Shown: in pieces, positions 35,587-43,826 of the stretch | How the letters are laid out: each line of letters starts with the position of its first letter | Numbering within the stretch: the first letter of the stretch is position 1 | Program-made: the position numbers and the translations under genes | The notes under the pieces: generated by a model | Seen by the model: the letters and a program-made list of their open reading frames with translations, nothing else | Database searches by the model: none | What the model was told of the DNA's origin: nothing | From: Acidimicrobiales bacterium | GTDB lineage: Bacteria; Actinomycetota; Acidimicrobiia; Acidimicrobiales; JAUJNH01 | Direction: 5' to 3' | Assembly: GCA_030448245.1 (NCBI GenBank) | Contig: JAUJNH010000012.1 | Location: 1-60,535 of the forward strand | Length of the DNA: 60,535 nt

Positions 35587-35589
35587 CGT
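35584..35589 (+). promoter_or_regulatory. Candidate -10 of tRNA-Ile
   Basis: TAACGT lies 14 bases before the tRNA 5' end and overlaps the DUF3566 stop codon. Confidence 0.4.
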
Positions 35590-35602
35590 GGCCTCCCCTC
35601 CC

Positions 35603-35676
35603 GGGGCTATAGCTCAGTCGGTTAGAGCGCAGCACTGATAATGCTGAGGTCGATGGTTCGATTCCATCTAGCCCCA
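35603..35676 (+). tRNA. ileT: tRNA-Ile (GAT anticodon)
   Basis: 74 bases. The acceptor GGGGCTA pairs with TAGCCCC. D-arm AGCTCAGTCGGTTAGAGC; anticodon loop CTGATAA gives GAT; T-arm GATGG/CCATC with loop TTCGATT. The 3' CCA is not exactly encoded (ACCCA). This fits with an integrative element having replaced the 3' end, because the downstream att copy reads ACCA. Confidence 0.97.
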
Positions 35677-35678
35677 CC
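35629..35678 (+). repeat. attL: attL: 50-base direct repeat in the 3' half of tRNA-Ile
   Basis: It is identical to 38281-38330 at 49 of 50 positions. It covers the anticodon stem to the 3' end of the tRNA, the usual site of tyrosine-recombinase integration. Confidence 0.92.
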
Positions 35679-35705
35679 CAGCAAACAAGCGAAAAGCCCA
35701 GGTCA

Positions 35706-35725
35706 GGGACCCTTTCGGGGGTCCC
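35706..35725 (+). terminator. tRNA-Ile terminator hairpin
   Basis: GGGACCC and GGGTCCC arms with a six-base loop TTTCGG, followed by TTCGTCGTT. It begins 30 bases after the tRNA. Confidence 0.7.
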
Positions 35726-35743
35726 TTCGTCGTTCCCGGCTAA

Positions 35744-35783
35744 GACCGTTCACGACCGTTCAGGACCCTTTAAGACCAGTTCG
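35744..35783. repeat. Four 10-base phased repeats (GACCNTTNAN-like)
   Basis: GACCGTTCAC, GACCGTTCAG, GACCCTTTAA and GACCAGTTCG follow one another without gaps, one per helical turn. They lie just inside attL and upstream of the integrase, as expected for recombination-directionality-factor or integrase arm-type sites. Confidence 0.55.
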
Positions 35784-35924
35784 AGTGGGCACGCTCTTGG
35801 CACGGAGTGGGCACGAAACCGGCCCGGGAAGGCCCCACGGGGAGCCCGCAGGAGATGAATGTAGACATCACGAGGAACGCTCAATAGCCTGTGTAGGCAT
35901 CGACCTGCACTGGACAGCAAACTG

Positions 35925-37043
35925 ATGCGCCAGTTTGGCTCCCTTCGGCGCCTGCCCTCCGGGCGCTGGCAGGCGCGGTACCTGCATCCCTACACGGGGG
36001 AACGCGTCAGCGCTCCGGTCACCTTCGAGCGCAAGACAGACGCCACCAGGTGGCTCTCGACGGTCGAGGCTGATCTCGCCCGTGGCCCGTGGATCAGCTC
36101 AAGCGCAGGGCGGAAGGTGACCGTCCAGGCTTGGAGTGAGCAGTGGCTGGCGTCGGACCCCAACAAGCGGACGTCGACGCTGTCTCGTGACCGTCAGGCG
36201 TTGGGCCACTTCCTACCCGAGCTCGGAGGGAAGCCCCTGAACGCGGTCACCCCCGCCGACGTGCAGGGGATCGTCGCTCGCCTCGTGGCTTCCCAGGCGC
36301 CGGCCACGGTGCGGCGGAACGTGGCCAGCTTCACCAGCCTCATGAATGCCGCTGTCGAGGCCGACCTGATCGCTCGCAGCCCGGTGCGAGGGCTCAAGCT
36401 GCCGAGAGTGCAGGCGAAGGAGCATCCCCGGCTCGGTCCCGACGACCTCGCTCGCCTGGTCGAGGCGACCCCGGACCGCTACCGCGGCCTCGTCCTCACC
36501 GCCGGCGTGCTCGGCCTGCGCTGGGGCGAGCTGGCCGGCCTGCGCATCGAAGACGTCGACTTCCTCCGCGGCGAGGTCCGCGTCGCCCGACAGCTCGCCG
36601 AGCTCGCAGGGCAGCTGACCGTCGAGGCGCCCCAGACCGGCCATGGCGTGCGCACCCTGGCCGTGCCGCCCTTCCTGACCCGAGCGCTCGCCGAGCACAT
36701 CCGGCGGTTCCGGGCCGACGCTGCGCTCGAGGACCCCGCTCTTCACGGGGCCGCGGGGAGGGCTCCTCCGTCGTCACTTCGTGAGACGGATCCTCCAGCC
36801 CGCGGCCGAGCGTGCCGGCCTCTCGGATGCTCTCACGGCTCACGGGCTGCGGCATGTTGCCACCGCGCTCATGGTCGAGGTCGGCCAGCACCCGAAGGTC
36901 ATGCAGCGCCGGTTTGGCATGCCGATCCCAGGCTGACCCTCGCCGTCTACGCCCACGCATCCGATGACGCTGACCGGTCTGCCGCTCAACGCATGGAGCG
37001 GCTGTTCACCTCACCTGTGGATCGGCCAAGCACCGACGGCTGA
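35925..37043 (+). pseudogene. int: Tyrosine integrase, double frameshift
   Basis: The N-terminal SAM-like domain (MRQFGSLRRLPSGRWQARYL ... TSTLSRDRQALGHFLPEL) is intact, as is the first catalytic Arg (VLGLRWGELAGLRIEDVDFL). The reading frame then shifts by one near 36735. The frame carrying LFTGPRGGLLRRHFVRRILQ and HGLRHVATALM (the HxxR box) is different, and it ends in a stop at RFGMPIPG. The last box, LTLAVYAHASDDADRSAAQR with the nucleophilic Tyr, is again in the first frame. Two compensating frame changes therefore leave no functional enzyme. A sequencing artefact would need two independent errors. Confidence 0.85.
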
Positions 37044-37055
37044 GCCGGTAGCCGC

Positions 37056-37307
37056 TCAGGCTACGGAAGCCCACTGCTCAGCCTTGGCGATCAGCTGGCC
37101 GTGCCGCCGCGAGACGGTGCTGGGATGGATGCCTTCGGCCCGGGCGATCTCCTCGATGTTCTCGTCGAGGACGTTGCGGCGAAACAGGATGCGGGCACTC
37201 GCCGCCGTCAGCCGACCGGTCCGGTAGCCGTCCCGGATCGCGCCCGCAGCGAGCTCGGGACCGGTGCGGCAGTCCCCCGTAACGGCGATGTCAGCACTTC
37301 GGGGCAC
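37056..37307 (-). CDS. Small helix-turn-helix protein (fragment)
   Basis: 83 residues. The C-terminal half resembles a sigma-region-4/transposase-type HTH: RILFRRNVLDENIEEIARAE, GIHPSTVSRRHGQL. It may be an element-encoded regulator or the end of a longer lost protein. GTG 37307. It is convergent with the integrase remnant. Confidence 0.4.
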   Translation of the reverse strand: MPRSADIAVTGDCRTGPELAAGAIRDGYRTGRLTAASARILFRRNVLDENIEEIARAEGIHPSTVSRRHGQLIAKAEQWASVA

Positions 37308-37319
37308 GTGCGGGGCACG
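37302..37319 (+). repeat. 18-base direct repeat, copy 1
   Basis: GGGCACGTGCGGGGCACG is identical to 38194-38211. GGGCACG also occurs near 35787-35815 beside the integrase, so these may be arm-type sites. Confidence 0.6.
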
Positions 37320-37403
37320 GCGGAGTCGGTCGGGCGGGTTGTCGGTTCAAAGCGGCCTTCGTCGTGACCTGCGATGCCCCCGCTACCAGAGCGGCCGTGC
37401 CTG

Positions 37404-37852
37404 CTACACCTCGGTGCAGCTCCTCATGCCGTCGCTGCTGTTGTACACGAGGACGTTCCTGCCGTCGCGGTCGATGCTCGCCGGCCAGAAGCACACCGTC
37501 GCCGACTCGGCTACGAAGTCCAGGTCGCACATGCTGTGGCTGCCCTCGCCGTACGGGTTGTAGCACGCACCGCTGCGCCCGGTGCCCTCACCTCGAAGTA
37601 AGACGCCGCGGACCAGCCGTCGGCCTTCTTGTCCTTGACGTAGAAGCGGTCGTTGTAGCTGGCGTAGCAGGTGAGGGTGAAGGTGTCGGCGGTGCAGTTC
37701 TCGCCGAACGGGCCATAGGGGATCTGAACGGCCCGGTACAGGCGGACGCCGTTGGCGCTCTCGAGGGCCGCGGCCGGGGTCGCTGTGACCAACCCGAGGC
37801 TGAGCAGCGCCAGGCTGCCGACGGCGGTCGTGGCGGTGCGGCTCAGCCTCAT
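37404..37852 (-). pseudogene. Secreted Cys-rich protein, one frameshift
   Basis: Start ATG 37852 gives a clear signal peptide (MRLSRTATTAVGSLALLSLG, then LVTATPAAALES). ANGVRLYRAVQIPYGPFGEN, CTADTFTLTCYASYNDRFYV and WSAASYFEV follow. At about 37590 the frame must change by one base to continue as EGTGRSGACYNPYGEGSHSM, CDLDFVAESATVCFWPASID, RDGRNVLVYNSSDGMRSCTEV and stop. Joined, it would be ~149 residues with six or more cysteines. The family is not recognised. A one-base deletion or sequencing error explains the break. Confidence 0.6.
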
Positions 37853-37977
37853 GGCCGCGACGCTAGCGCTCGCTCGTACATCTGTCCGGAGGCCGCCGTA
37901 GCACGCACGACCCGTCACCCTTCTGGCATCGGGCGCAGTGACGTGCTGGCCGCGTTGGACGAGCCTCGGGGCCTGTG

Positions 37978-38166
37978 GCCCGATGCTGGTCGTTTGACGC
38001 TTCATGCCTCACGAGGTCGTGGCCGACACCGCCCGCGGCGAGCCTCGATCCGCGCCTGGGACGGGTTCTACGTTGCCCTCGCCGATGTCCTTCAAGCCAC
38101 CCTGGTCACGGCCGACGGGCGGCTGGCCGCGGCGGCCGGTCCTCGCTGCAGATCGACGTCCTGTGA
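37978..38166 (+). pseudogene. PIN-domain toxin remnant
   Basis: WDGFYVALADVLQATLVTAD and GRLAAAAGPRCR, ending in a second frame as IDVL-stop, match the C-terminal half of VapC-type PIN ribonucleases (AYDAxYVALAExLxAxLLTAD). Frame changes at both sides show decay. No antitoxin was seen. Confidence 0.55.
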
Positions 38167-38193
38167 GGATCCACATCGGACAGCGATCTGGCT

Positions 38194-38211
38194 GGGCACG
38201 TGCGGGGCACG
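38194..38211 (+). repeat. 18-base direct repeat, copy 2
   Basis: Identical to 37302-37319, located 70 bases inside the right att copy. Confidence 0.6.
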
Positions 38212-38280
38212 ACGTGCGAGAGGGAACCCGTCGGCCTTCATCTCCCCAGGTCAGCGTCGGTGTCGGCTTGGCGCGCGCCG

Positions 38281-38330
38281 GCAGCACTGATAATGCTGAG
38301 GTCGATGGTTCGATTCCTTCTAGCCCCACC
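38281..38330 (+). repeat. attR: attR: displaced tRNA-Ile 3' copy
   Basis: 49 of 50 bases match attL. The single change (T for A) creates a T-stem mismatch, so this copy could not be a functional tRNA 3' half. It is followed by ACCA rather than ACCCA. Confidence 0.9.
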
Positions 38331-38389
38331 ACGAGCCCGGAGATTGGCAGGACCGGCTCCAAGGGTCGTGGCCGATGGCCCGCCCACCG

Positions 38390-38653
38390 AGATGGCAACG
38401 ATCGGCGCTGGGCGTCGGGGGACCGCCGTCGAGGCCTGGTGCAGGCGACGTGCGCCATCCCGGGGAACCTCCTGGCCGAAGGCCCCATCCACGTCGACGT
38501 CCACATCGTCTCGTAGGACCCGAAGATCGTGCACACCACCGAGGGCCCCAGGCGGTGTCGATCCACGTCGTCGAGCGAAGCGAATCGGAGGACGGCGCCA
38601 GGGGCATCGTCGCCGAGGCGTGGCCGGGTGTGCTGCGGCCCCTGCTCTCGTAG
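38390..38653 (+). pseudogene. Remnant of a polysaccharide ABC-transporter C-terminal (Wzt-C-like) domain
   Basis: DRRWASGDRRRGLVQATCAI, PGNLLAEGPIHVDVHIVS, then an in-frame TAG, then DPKIVHTTEGP. After one frame change it continues QAVSIHVVERSESEDGARGI, VAEAWPGVLRPLLS-stop. The pattern (IPGNLLxEGxxxV ... ARGxxxxxxPGVVRPLLxW) is that of Wzt C-terminal sugar-recognition domains. The rest of the gene is not present. The bases from 38654 to 38978 hold no convincing gene. Confidence 0.5.
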
Positions 38654-38999
38654 CACGTCACCGAGGTGGCATCGACCGAGCTGCCCCTGGGAGAGCACGC
38701 CCCTTGAACGGGGAGCCGGCTGGGCGGAGGCCCCTGGCCCTGATCGGTCCGACGGCGGCATATCCGAGGGCCTGCGCCCGAGATGCCCGAGTTCGTCCCG
38801 GTTGTCGGCGATATCGCACAATGCCGCAGTATGCCTTCTTGTTGTGGTTCTTCCCGCCAGATGGTCCATTCGGATCATTGACGAAACGGGAGGCGGCGGT
38901 TGAGGGTGTGATCGCACCGGGGCCAACGGCCGACGTGTGGCTGCCCTCTGGCAGGGGGGCTGGCGGGCTGTTCGGACGATGAGGAAGAGGTACGGAAAG

Positions 39000-41900
39000 A
39001 TGCGTAACGCGGCGGAGAAGAGCGTCAGGGCAGCACTGGCCCGCATCCTGGGAAGCAACCGGAGGAACCGCTCTGTGCGGCTGGGTGGGCTGGCGGTCGT
39101 GGCCGTCACCCTCCTCGGTGGGGGGATGACCGTGCTGGCAGCCGGGACGGCACCGGTGCTGCAGTCGACCTCACCGGCCAGTGGAGCGAGCGTCCAGTCG
39201 GCGCCGAACGTGGCCGCGACCTACGACCAGCCCCTGCACGCCAGCTCCACCCTGGTGGTCAAGGACGCCACGAACGTGGCCATCGCCGGGGCGACGACGT
39301 TCGCCTCGGGCGGCTCCACCGTCGTCTTCACGCCGGGCTCGGCGCTGACCCCGGCCGGGAGCCCGTACACGGCCACCGCGACGGCCAAAAACGCCGGGAA
39401 CGATCAGCAGACCGAGTCCACGTGGAGCTTCTCGATCGACGCCGCCGCCCCGGCCGCCCCCGGCATCGGGTCGGTCGGCGGCGACAGCACCTCACCCGCC
39501 ACCGGGAGCGACACCAGCCCGGAGATCGTGGTGTCGGGTCTCGTCGCGGGTGACACCGCCCGCGTTCTGGTGGCGGGCGTGGAGCGTGCCGCCGCAGTGG
39601 TGCCCGAGGACGCCACCACGGTCACGTTCAACGCTGGGGCAGAGGAGGACGTGGTCCTCGCCGGCGAGGTCGACCACAGCCTGAGGGCCACGGCAGTCGA
39701 CCCGGCCGGCAACGTCTCGGCCCCGTCGGCCGTGTTCGTGTACACCCTCGACACGTCGGCGCCGGCCAAGCCCACCATCGCCTCGGTCAACGGCTCGGCG
39801 AGCAGCCCGGTCACCGGCAGCGATCCCACCCCGGCCATCGTGGTGTCGGGGGTCATGGGCGGTGACACCGTCCGGATACTGGAGGGGGCAACCGTGAAGG
39901 GCACCAAGGTCGTCCCGGCCCCCGCGGTTCCTGGTGCCACCTCGGTCACCTTCAACCCCACCGCCGCCAGCACCGACGTCACCCTCGACGCCGACGGCGA
40001 CCACACGCTGATCGCCGAGGCGGTCGACGCAGCCGGCAACGCATCACCCACCTCCACGGCCTTCGTCTACACCCTCGACACCGGCTCGCCGACCTCCCCG
40101 ACCATCTCCTCGGTGCACGGTGTGAACGCCACGCCGGCCGTCGGAAACGACCTGACGCCGGCCATCGTCGTCTCCGGGGTCGAGGCGGGCGACGAGGTCC
40201 GGGTGTTCGAAGGGGCGACGCTCAAGGCCACCAAGACGGTGGCCGCCGGCGCCTCCAGCGTCACCTTCAACGGGGGCGTGCTCGATGTCGACGTGGTCCT
40301 CACAGGCGACGGTGACCACACGCTCACCGCCACCAGCACCGACCCGCAGGGCAACGAGTCGGGCACCTCGCCTGGCTTCGTGTACACCATCGACACCGGG
40401 CTCACCGCACCGGCGCTCGTCTCGACGTCCCCGGCCAGCTCGTCAACCGGACAGCCGCCGGTGACGGTCAGCGCCACCTACGACGAGCGCCTCGACCGGG
40501 CCCGCTCGACGTTCTCGCTGACCAACAGCCTGGGCAACTCGGTGGGCGGGACGATCGGCTTCTCCGCCGACGCCAGGACCATCGTCTTCACACCGGCCTC
40601 CACGCTCACCGAAGGCGGCAACGCCTACACGGCCCGGGCCGTGGTTCGCGACGGGAACGGGAACGAAACCACGTCGACGTGGACGTTCACCGTCGACGCC
40701 ACCGCCCCGGCCGCGCCGACCATCACGTCGGTCAACGGCACCCCCGACAGCCCGGTGGGGGGCAACGACCCGACCCCGACCATCACCGTCTCCGGCGCCG
40801 AGGCCGGCCACACCGTCCGCATCCTCGAAGGCACCACCGAGCGGGGCGCCAAGGTCGTCCCGGGCGGCGCGACCTCGGTGACCTTCAACGCCGGCCCGGC
40901 TGACGCCGAGGTCGTCGTCTCGGGCGACGGCCCCCACTCGCTGACGGCCACCAGCACGGACCCGTCCGGCAACACCTCGCCGGCGTCAGCGGCCTTCGTC
41001 TACGCCCTGACCACGACCTTCCCCGGCGAGTTCCACAGCCTCGTCCCGTCCCGTGTGCTTGACACTCGCGACGGAACCGGGGGCTTCAACGCCCCGGTCG
41101 GGCCGTCCGGCACGATCTCGCCGAAGGTCACCGGCGTCGGCGGCGTCCCGGCGACCGGTGTGGCTGCGGTGGTACTGAACGTCACGGTCACCCAGCCGAC
41201 CGCGCCGGCCAGCTACCTGACCGTGTTCCCCAACGGCGCCACCCGCCCCGAAGCGGCCAGCCTCACCTTCGCCGCCGGCCAGACGGTCCCCAACCTGGTG
41301 GTGGCCAAGGTGGGCGCCGACGGCAGGGTCTCGGTGTACAACCTGGCTGGCACCAGTCACGTGATCTTCGACGTGACCGGCTGGTTCGCCGACGCCGCCG
41401 CGGGGCCACCCGGCGCCTTCTTCAACCCGCTGACGCCGGCCCGCGTCCTCGACACCCGCAACGGCACCGGCGGCTTCAGCGCCCCCGTGGGCGCCGGCGG
41501 CACCATCGCACCCGTCGTCACCGGCGTGGGCGGTGTCCCGGCCTCCGGCGTCTCGGCCGTCGTGCTGAACGTCACCGTCACCCAGCCGACCGCCGCGGCC
41601 AGCTACCTCACCGCCTTCCCGACCGGCGCGGCCCGGCCCAACACGGCCAACCTCACGTTCGTGGCCGGCCAGACCGTCTCGAACCTGGTGGTGGCCAAGG
41701 TCGGCACCGGCGGGAAGGTGTCGGTGTACAACCTGGCCGGCACCAGCCACGTGATCTTCGACGTGGTGGGCTGGTTCGGCACCGACCGGGACGAACCCGC
41801 GGCCCGCTACACGGCCCTGACCCCGGCCCGCACCCTGGACACCCGCAACGGCACCGGCGGCGTCACCGGGCCCGTCGGCCCGGGCGGCACCGTCTCGCCG

Positions 41901-42173
41901 GTGGTGACCGGTGTGGGCGGCGTGCCGGTCAGCGGGGTCTCGGCGGTGGTGCTGAACGTCAGCGTCACCCAGCCGACGGCGGCCGGGAGCTACCTGACCG
42001 TCTTCCCGGCCGGGGCTGCCCGGCCCAACACGGCCAACCTCACCTTCACCGCCGGCCAGACCGTCACCAACCTGGTGATGGCCAAGGTGGGGGCCGACGG
42101 GAAGGTGTCGGTGTACAACCTGGCGGGCACCAGCCACGTGATCTTCGACGTGGTCGGCTGGTACTCCGAGTAG
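39000..42173 (+). CDS. Large secreted Ig-like repeat surface protein
   Basis: About 1,057 residues. An N-terminal signal anchor (SVRLGGLAVVAVTLLGGGMT, ~28-47) is followed by an SbsA/Big-type Ig domain (APVLQSTSPASGASVQSAPN ...). Three bacterial Ig-like repeats follow, a second Big-type domain, and one more Ig repeat (TxxTSVNGTxxSPVxGNDPTPxI...). The C-terminus is three ~120-residue modules (VLDTRxGTGGF ... SVYNLAGTSHVIFDVxGWF). It is probably an extracellular adhesin or matrix protein; no sortase motif or C-terminal TM is seen. ATG 39000 is preceded by GAGGTACGGAAAG; ATG 38979 is an alternative. Confidence 0.85.
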   Translation: MRNAAEKSVRAALARILGSNRRNRSVRLGGLAVVAVTLLGGGMTVLAAGTAPVLQSTSPASGASVQSAPNVAATYDQPLHASSTLVVKDATNVAIAGATTFASGGSTVVFTPGSALTPAGSPYTATATAKNAGNDQQTESTWSFSIDAAAPAAPGIGSVGGDSTSPATGSDTSPEIVVSGLVAGDTARVLVAGVERAAAVVPEDATTVTFNAGAEEDVVLAGEVDHSLRATAVDPAGNVSAPSAVFVYTLDTSAPAKPTIASVNGSASSPVTGSDPTPAIVVSGVMGGDTVRILEGATVKGTKVVPAPAVPGATSVTFNPTAASTDVTLDADGDHTLIAEAVDAAGNASPTSTAFVYTLDTGSPTSPTISSVHGVNATPAVGNDLTPAIVVSGVEAGDEVRVFEGATLKATKTVAAGASSVTFNGGVLDVDVVLTGDGDHTLTATSTDPQGNESGTSPGFVYTIDTGLTAPALVSTSPASSSTGQPPVTVSATYDERLDRARSTFSLTNSLGNSVGGTIGFSADARTIVFTPASTLTEGGNAYTARAVVRDGNGNETTSTWTFTVDATAPAAPTITSVNGTPDSPVGGNDPTPTITVSGAEAGHTVRILEGTTERGAKVVPGGATSVTFNAGPADAEVVVSGDGPHSLTATSTDPSGNTSPASAAFVYALTTTFPGEFHSLVPSRVLDTRDGTGGFNAPVGPSGTISPKVTGVGGVPATGVAAVVLNVTVTQPTAPASYLTVFPNGATRPEAASLTFAAGQTVPNLVVAKVGADGRVSVYNLAGTSHVIFDVTGWFADAAAGPPGAFFNPLTPARVLDTRNGTGGFSAPVGAGGTIAPVVTGVGGVPASGVSAVVLNVTVTQPTAAASYLTAFPTGAARPNTANLTFVAGQTVSNLVVAKVGTGGKVSVYNLAGTSHVIFDVVGWFGTDRDEPAARYTALTPARTLDTRNGTGGVTGPVGPGGTVSPVVTGVGGVPVSGVSAVVLNVSVTQPTAAGSYLTVFPAGAARPNTANLTFTAGQTVTNLVMAKVGADGKVSVYNLAGTSHVIFDVVGWYSE
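41031..42170 (+). repeat. Three ~360-base tandem modules in the surface protein
   Basis: Units start near 41031, 41418 and 41805. Each encodes PxRxLDTRxGTGG, GVGGVP, SAVVLNVxVTQPTA, YLTxFPxGAxRP and VSVYNLAGTSHVIFDV, with high nucleotide identity. This favours expansion or contraction by recombination. Confidence 0.85.
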
Positions 42174-42177
42174 TGCA

Positions 42178-42195
42178 GGGGGTCGCCCGGCCCCC
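42178..42195 (+). terminator. Hairpin after the surface-protein gene
   Basis: GGGGG and CCCCC arms with an eight-base loop, starting five bases after the stop codon. Confidence 0.45.
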
Positions 42196-42382
42196 GTCAC
42201 CGGATCTCGATGCGGCGGGGCGTCTCGCGCTCGGGCGCCTGACGCCCGGCAGCTCGATCTCGACCAGGTCCGCCTCGCCGTCGCATCTCCAGGCTCAGCC
42301 AACTGACACCGACCCGCGCAGGGCAATTCCCGGCTGCCCAATCCAGGTGTCAGACGGGGCCAGACCGGCAAGAAGCAGGCCC

Positions 42383-42604
42383 ATGAGCGACCAGCAGGCC
42401 ACCGGCACCTCCGATCCCACCTACAACGTGATCAGCGTCGTGTACCACGCCCTCCAGGGCGCCGAGACGATCCAGAAGTACCTCGACGACGCCGGCACCG
42501 AGGACGAGCTGCGGACCTTCTTCGAGCAGGTCCAGAAGGGCTACCAGCGCGCCGCCGACCAGGGCAAGCAGCTGCTGGTAAGCCGCATCGAGCACGAGCA
42601 CTAG
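42383..42604 (+). CDS. Small conserved hypothetical protein
   Basis: 73 residues, mostly helical: SDPTYNVISVVYHALQGAET, IQKYLDDAGTEDELRTFFEQ, VQKGYQRAADQGKQLLVSRI. It resembles short actinobacterial four-helix or ferritin-like stress proteins but has no metal-ligand set. ATG 42383. The upstream gap (42196-42382) shows nothing else. Confidence 0.6.
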   Translation: MSDQQATGTSDPTYNVISVVYHALQGAETIQKYLDDAGTEDELRTFFEQVQKGYQRAADQGKQLLVSRIEHEH

Positions 42605-42681
42605 GCGGACCCGGCCCCGGGGTGGTGCGGCCCCAGGGTCCCACCACCGCCGGGGTGTGAGGCCCGGCACTCCGGCCGGGA

Positions 42682-42687
42682 CAGAAT
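42682..42687 (+). promoter_or_regulatory. Candidate leaderless -10 for corA
   Basis: CAGAAT ends seven bases before GTG 42695. Five of six bases agree with TAGAAT. Confidence 0.35.
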
Positions 42688-42694
42688 GGCCGTC

Positions 42695-43654
42695 GTGAGC
42701 ATCGTGGCGAGGACGTTCGAGACGGACGGCACGTCGCACCTGCACGACCCGGCCGAGATCGCCACGATCGTCGAGCGCAAGGGCGAGCTGGTCTGGGTCG
42801 ACGTGCTCGACCCGAACGACGACGACTTCGCCTGCATCGCCGAAGAGTTCGGGCTCCACCCCTTGGCCGTCGAAGACGCCCGCAAGCACGGCCAGCGGCC
42901 CAAGCTCGAGCACTACGCCAACCACTCGTTCGTCGTCGCCTACAGCCGGGAGATGGCCGAGGTCGACCTGTTCATCGGCCCCGGCTGGCTCGTCACCGTC
43001 CGGGAGCGCAGCCCCGAGGGCCACACCTGCCGCATCGACGCCATCCGCAACCGGTTCCAGCGAGAGAGCCCCCACCAGACCACCGTCGGCCACCTCGTCT
43101 ACGTGGTGCTCGACGAGGTGGTCGACGGGTACCTGGACCGGGCCGACCTCATCGAGGACGAGGTGGAGCAGATCGAGGAGTGCATCATCCTCGACCAGAT
43201 CGACGACCCCCAGAGGATCCAGACCCAGCTCCTCGGCATGCGCCGTGAGCTCCTCCGCTTCCGCAAGGTCGTGCTGCCCCTGCGCGACGTGCTCGTCCGC
43301 ATCCAACGCGGCGAGGTCGAGTCGATCGACGCCGTGGCCCGAGAGCAGCTGCAGGACGTGGTCGACCACGCCTACCGGGTCGTCGACCAGCTCGACCAGG
43401 AGCGCGAGCTGATCGCCAACGCCGTCGACGCCCACCAGTCCCTCATCGCCAACCGGATGAACCAGGTGATGAAGCGGATGACGTCGGTGGGCGCCATCCT
43501 CATCGCCTCCACCCTGATCGCCGGGATCTACGGCATGAACTTCGAGCACATGCCCGAGCTCGGCTGGAAGTACGGCTACGCCTGGGCGCTCGGCCTGATG
43601 GCCGTCACCACCGTGCTCGGCTACCGCCACTTCAAGAAGAAGGACTGGCTCTGA
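42695..43654 (+). CDS. corA: CorA-family divalent-cation transporter
   Basis: About 319 residues (322 from the alternative ATG 42686). A large N-terminal cytoplasmic domain (FGLHPLAVEDARKHGQRPKL) and a long helical stalk lead to two C-terminal TM helices. The pore signature YGMNFEHMPELGWKYGY includes the GMN motif (~283-299). The end is basic (FKKKDWL). It is a homopentameric channel for Mg2+ or Co2+/Ni2+. Confidence 0.95.
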   Translation: MSIVARTFETDGTSHLHDPAEIATIVERKGELVWVDVLDPNDDDFACIAEEFGLHPLAVEDARKHGQRPKLEHYANHSFVVAYSREMAEVDLFIGPGWLVTVRERSPEGHTCRIDAIRNRFQRESPHQTTVGHLVYVVLDEVVDGYLDRADLIEDEVEQIEECIILDQIDDPQRIQTQLLGMRRELLRFRKVVLPLRDVLVRIQRGEVESIDAVAREQLQDVVDHAYRVVDQLDQERELIANAVDAHQSLIANRMNQVMKRMTSVGAILIASTLIAGIYGMNFEHMPELGWKYGYAWALGLMAVTTVLGYRHFKKKDWL

Positions 43655-43672
43655 CGCAGGCCGCCAGGCGCC

Positions 43673-43678
43673 TAGGGT
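43673..43678 (+). promoter_or_regulatory. Leaderless -10 hexamer for the 46-residue membrane peptide
   Basis: TAGGGT ends seven bases before GTG 43686. Confidence 0.45.
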
Positions 43679-43685
43679 TGCGCAC

Positions 43686-43826
43686 GTGATCCGGCTTCTG
43701 CGGCGAGCGTCCCTGGCGGTCGGGATCATGGGGCTCGTCGCCGCTGTGCTCCGCCTCCGCGGCACCGGCGGCACGCCGCCCCAGTCGGGCGGCTGGCGGG
43801 AGCTGTCCGGGCCCGACCTGCGGTGA
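43686..43826 (+). CDS. Small coupled membrane protein (46 residues)
   Basis: IRLLRRASLAVGIMGLVAAV (basic start, one TM) then LRLRGTGGTPPQSGGWRELS and GPDLR. The stop overlaps the next gene's GTG (GTGA). The TAGGGT hexamer and the coupling support a real gene despite its size. It may help membrane association of its partner; this is inference. Confidence 0.55.
   Translation: MIRLLRRASLAVGIMGLVAAVLRLRGTGGTPPQSGGWRELSGPDLR

Larger units (their letters stand above)
35679..38330 (+). mobile_element. Decayed integrative element in tRNA-Ile
   Basis: 2.65 kb between the tRNA 3' end and a degenerate tRNA copy. It contains a tyrosine integrase next to attL, an HTH fragment, a secreted-protein pseudogene and a PIN remnant. 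Every protein-coding part except the short HTH ORF is frameshifted, so the element is probably immobile. Confidence 0.85.

Noticed and set aside
38200..38982. 260-codon open frame across attR and the Wzt remnant
   Set aside because: Arg/Ala-rich translation without motifs; it crosses the att site and overlaps clear decay products.
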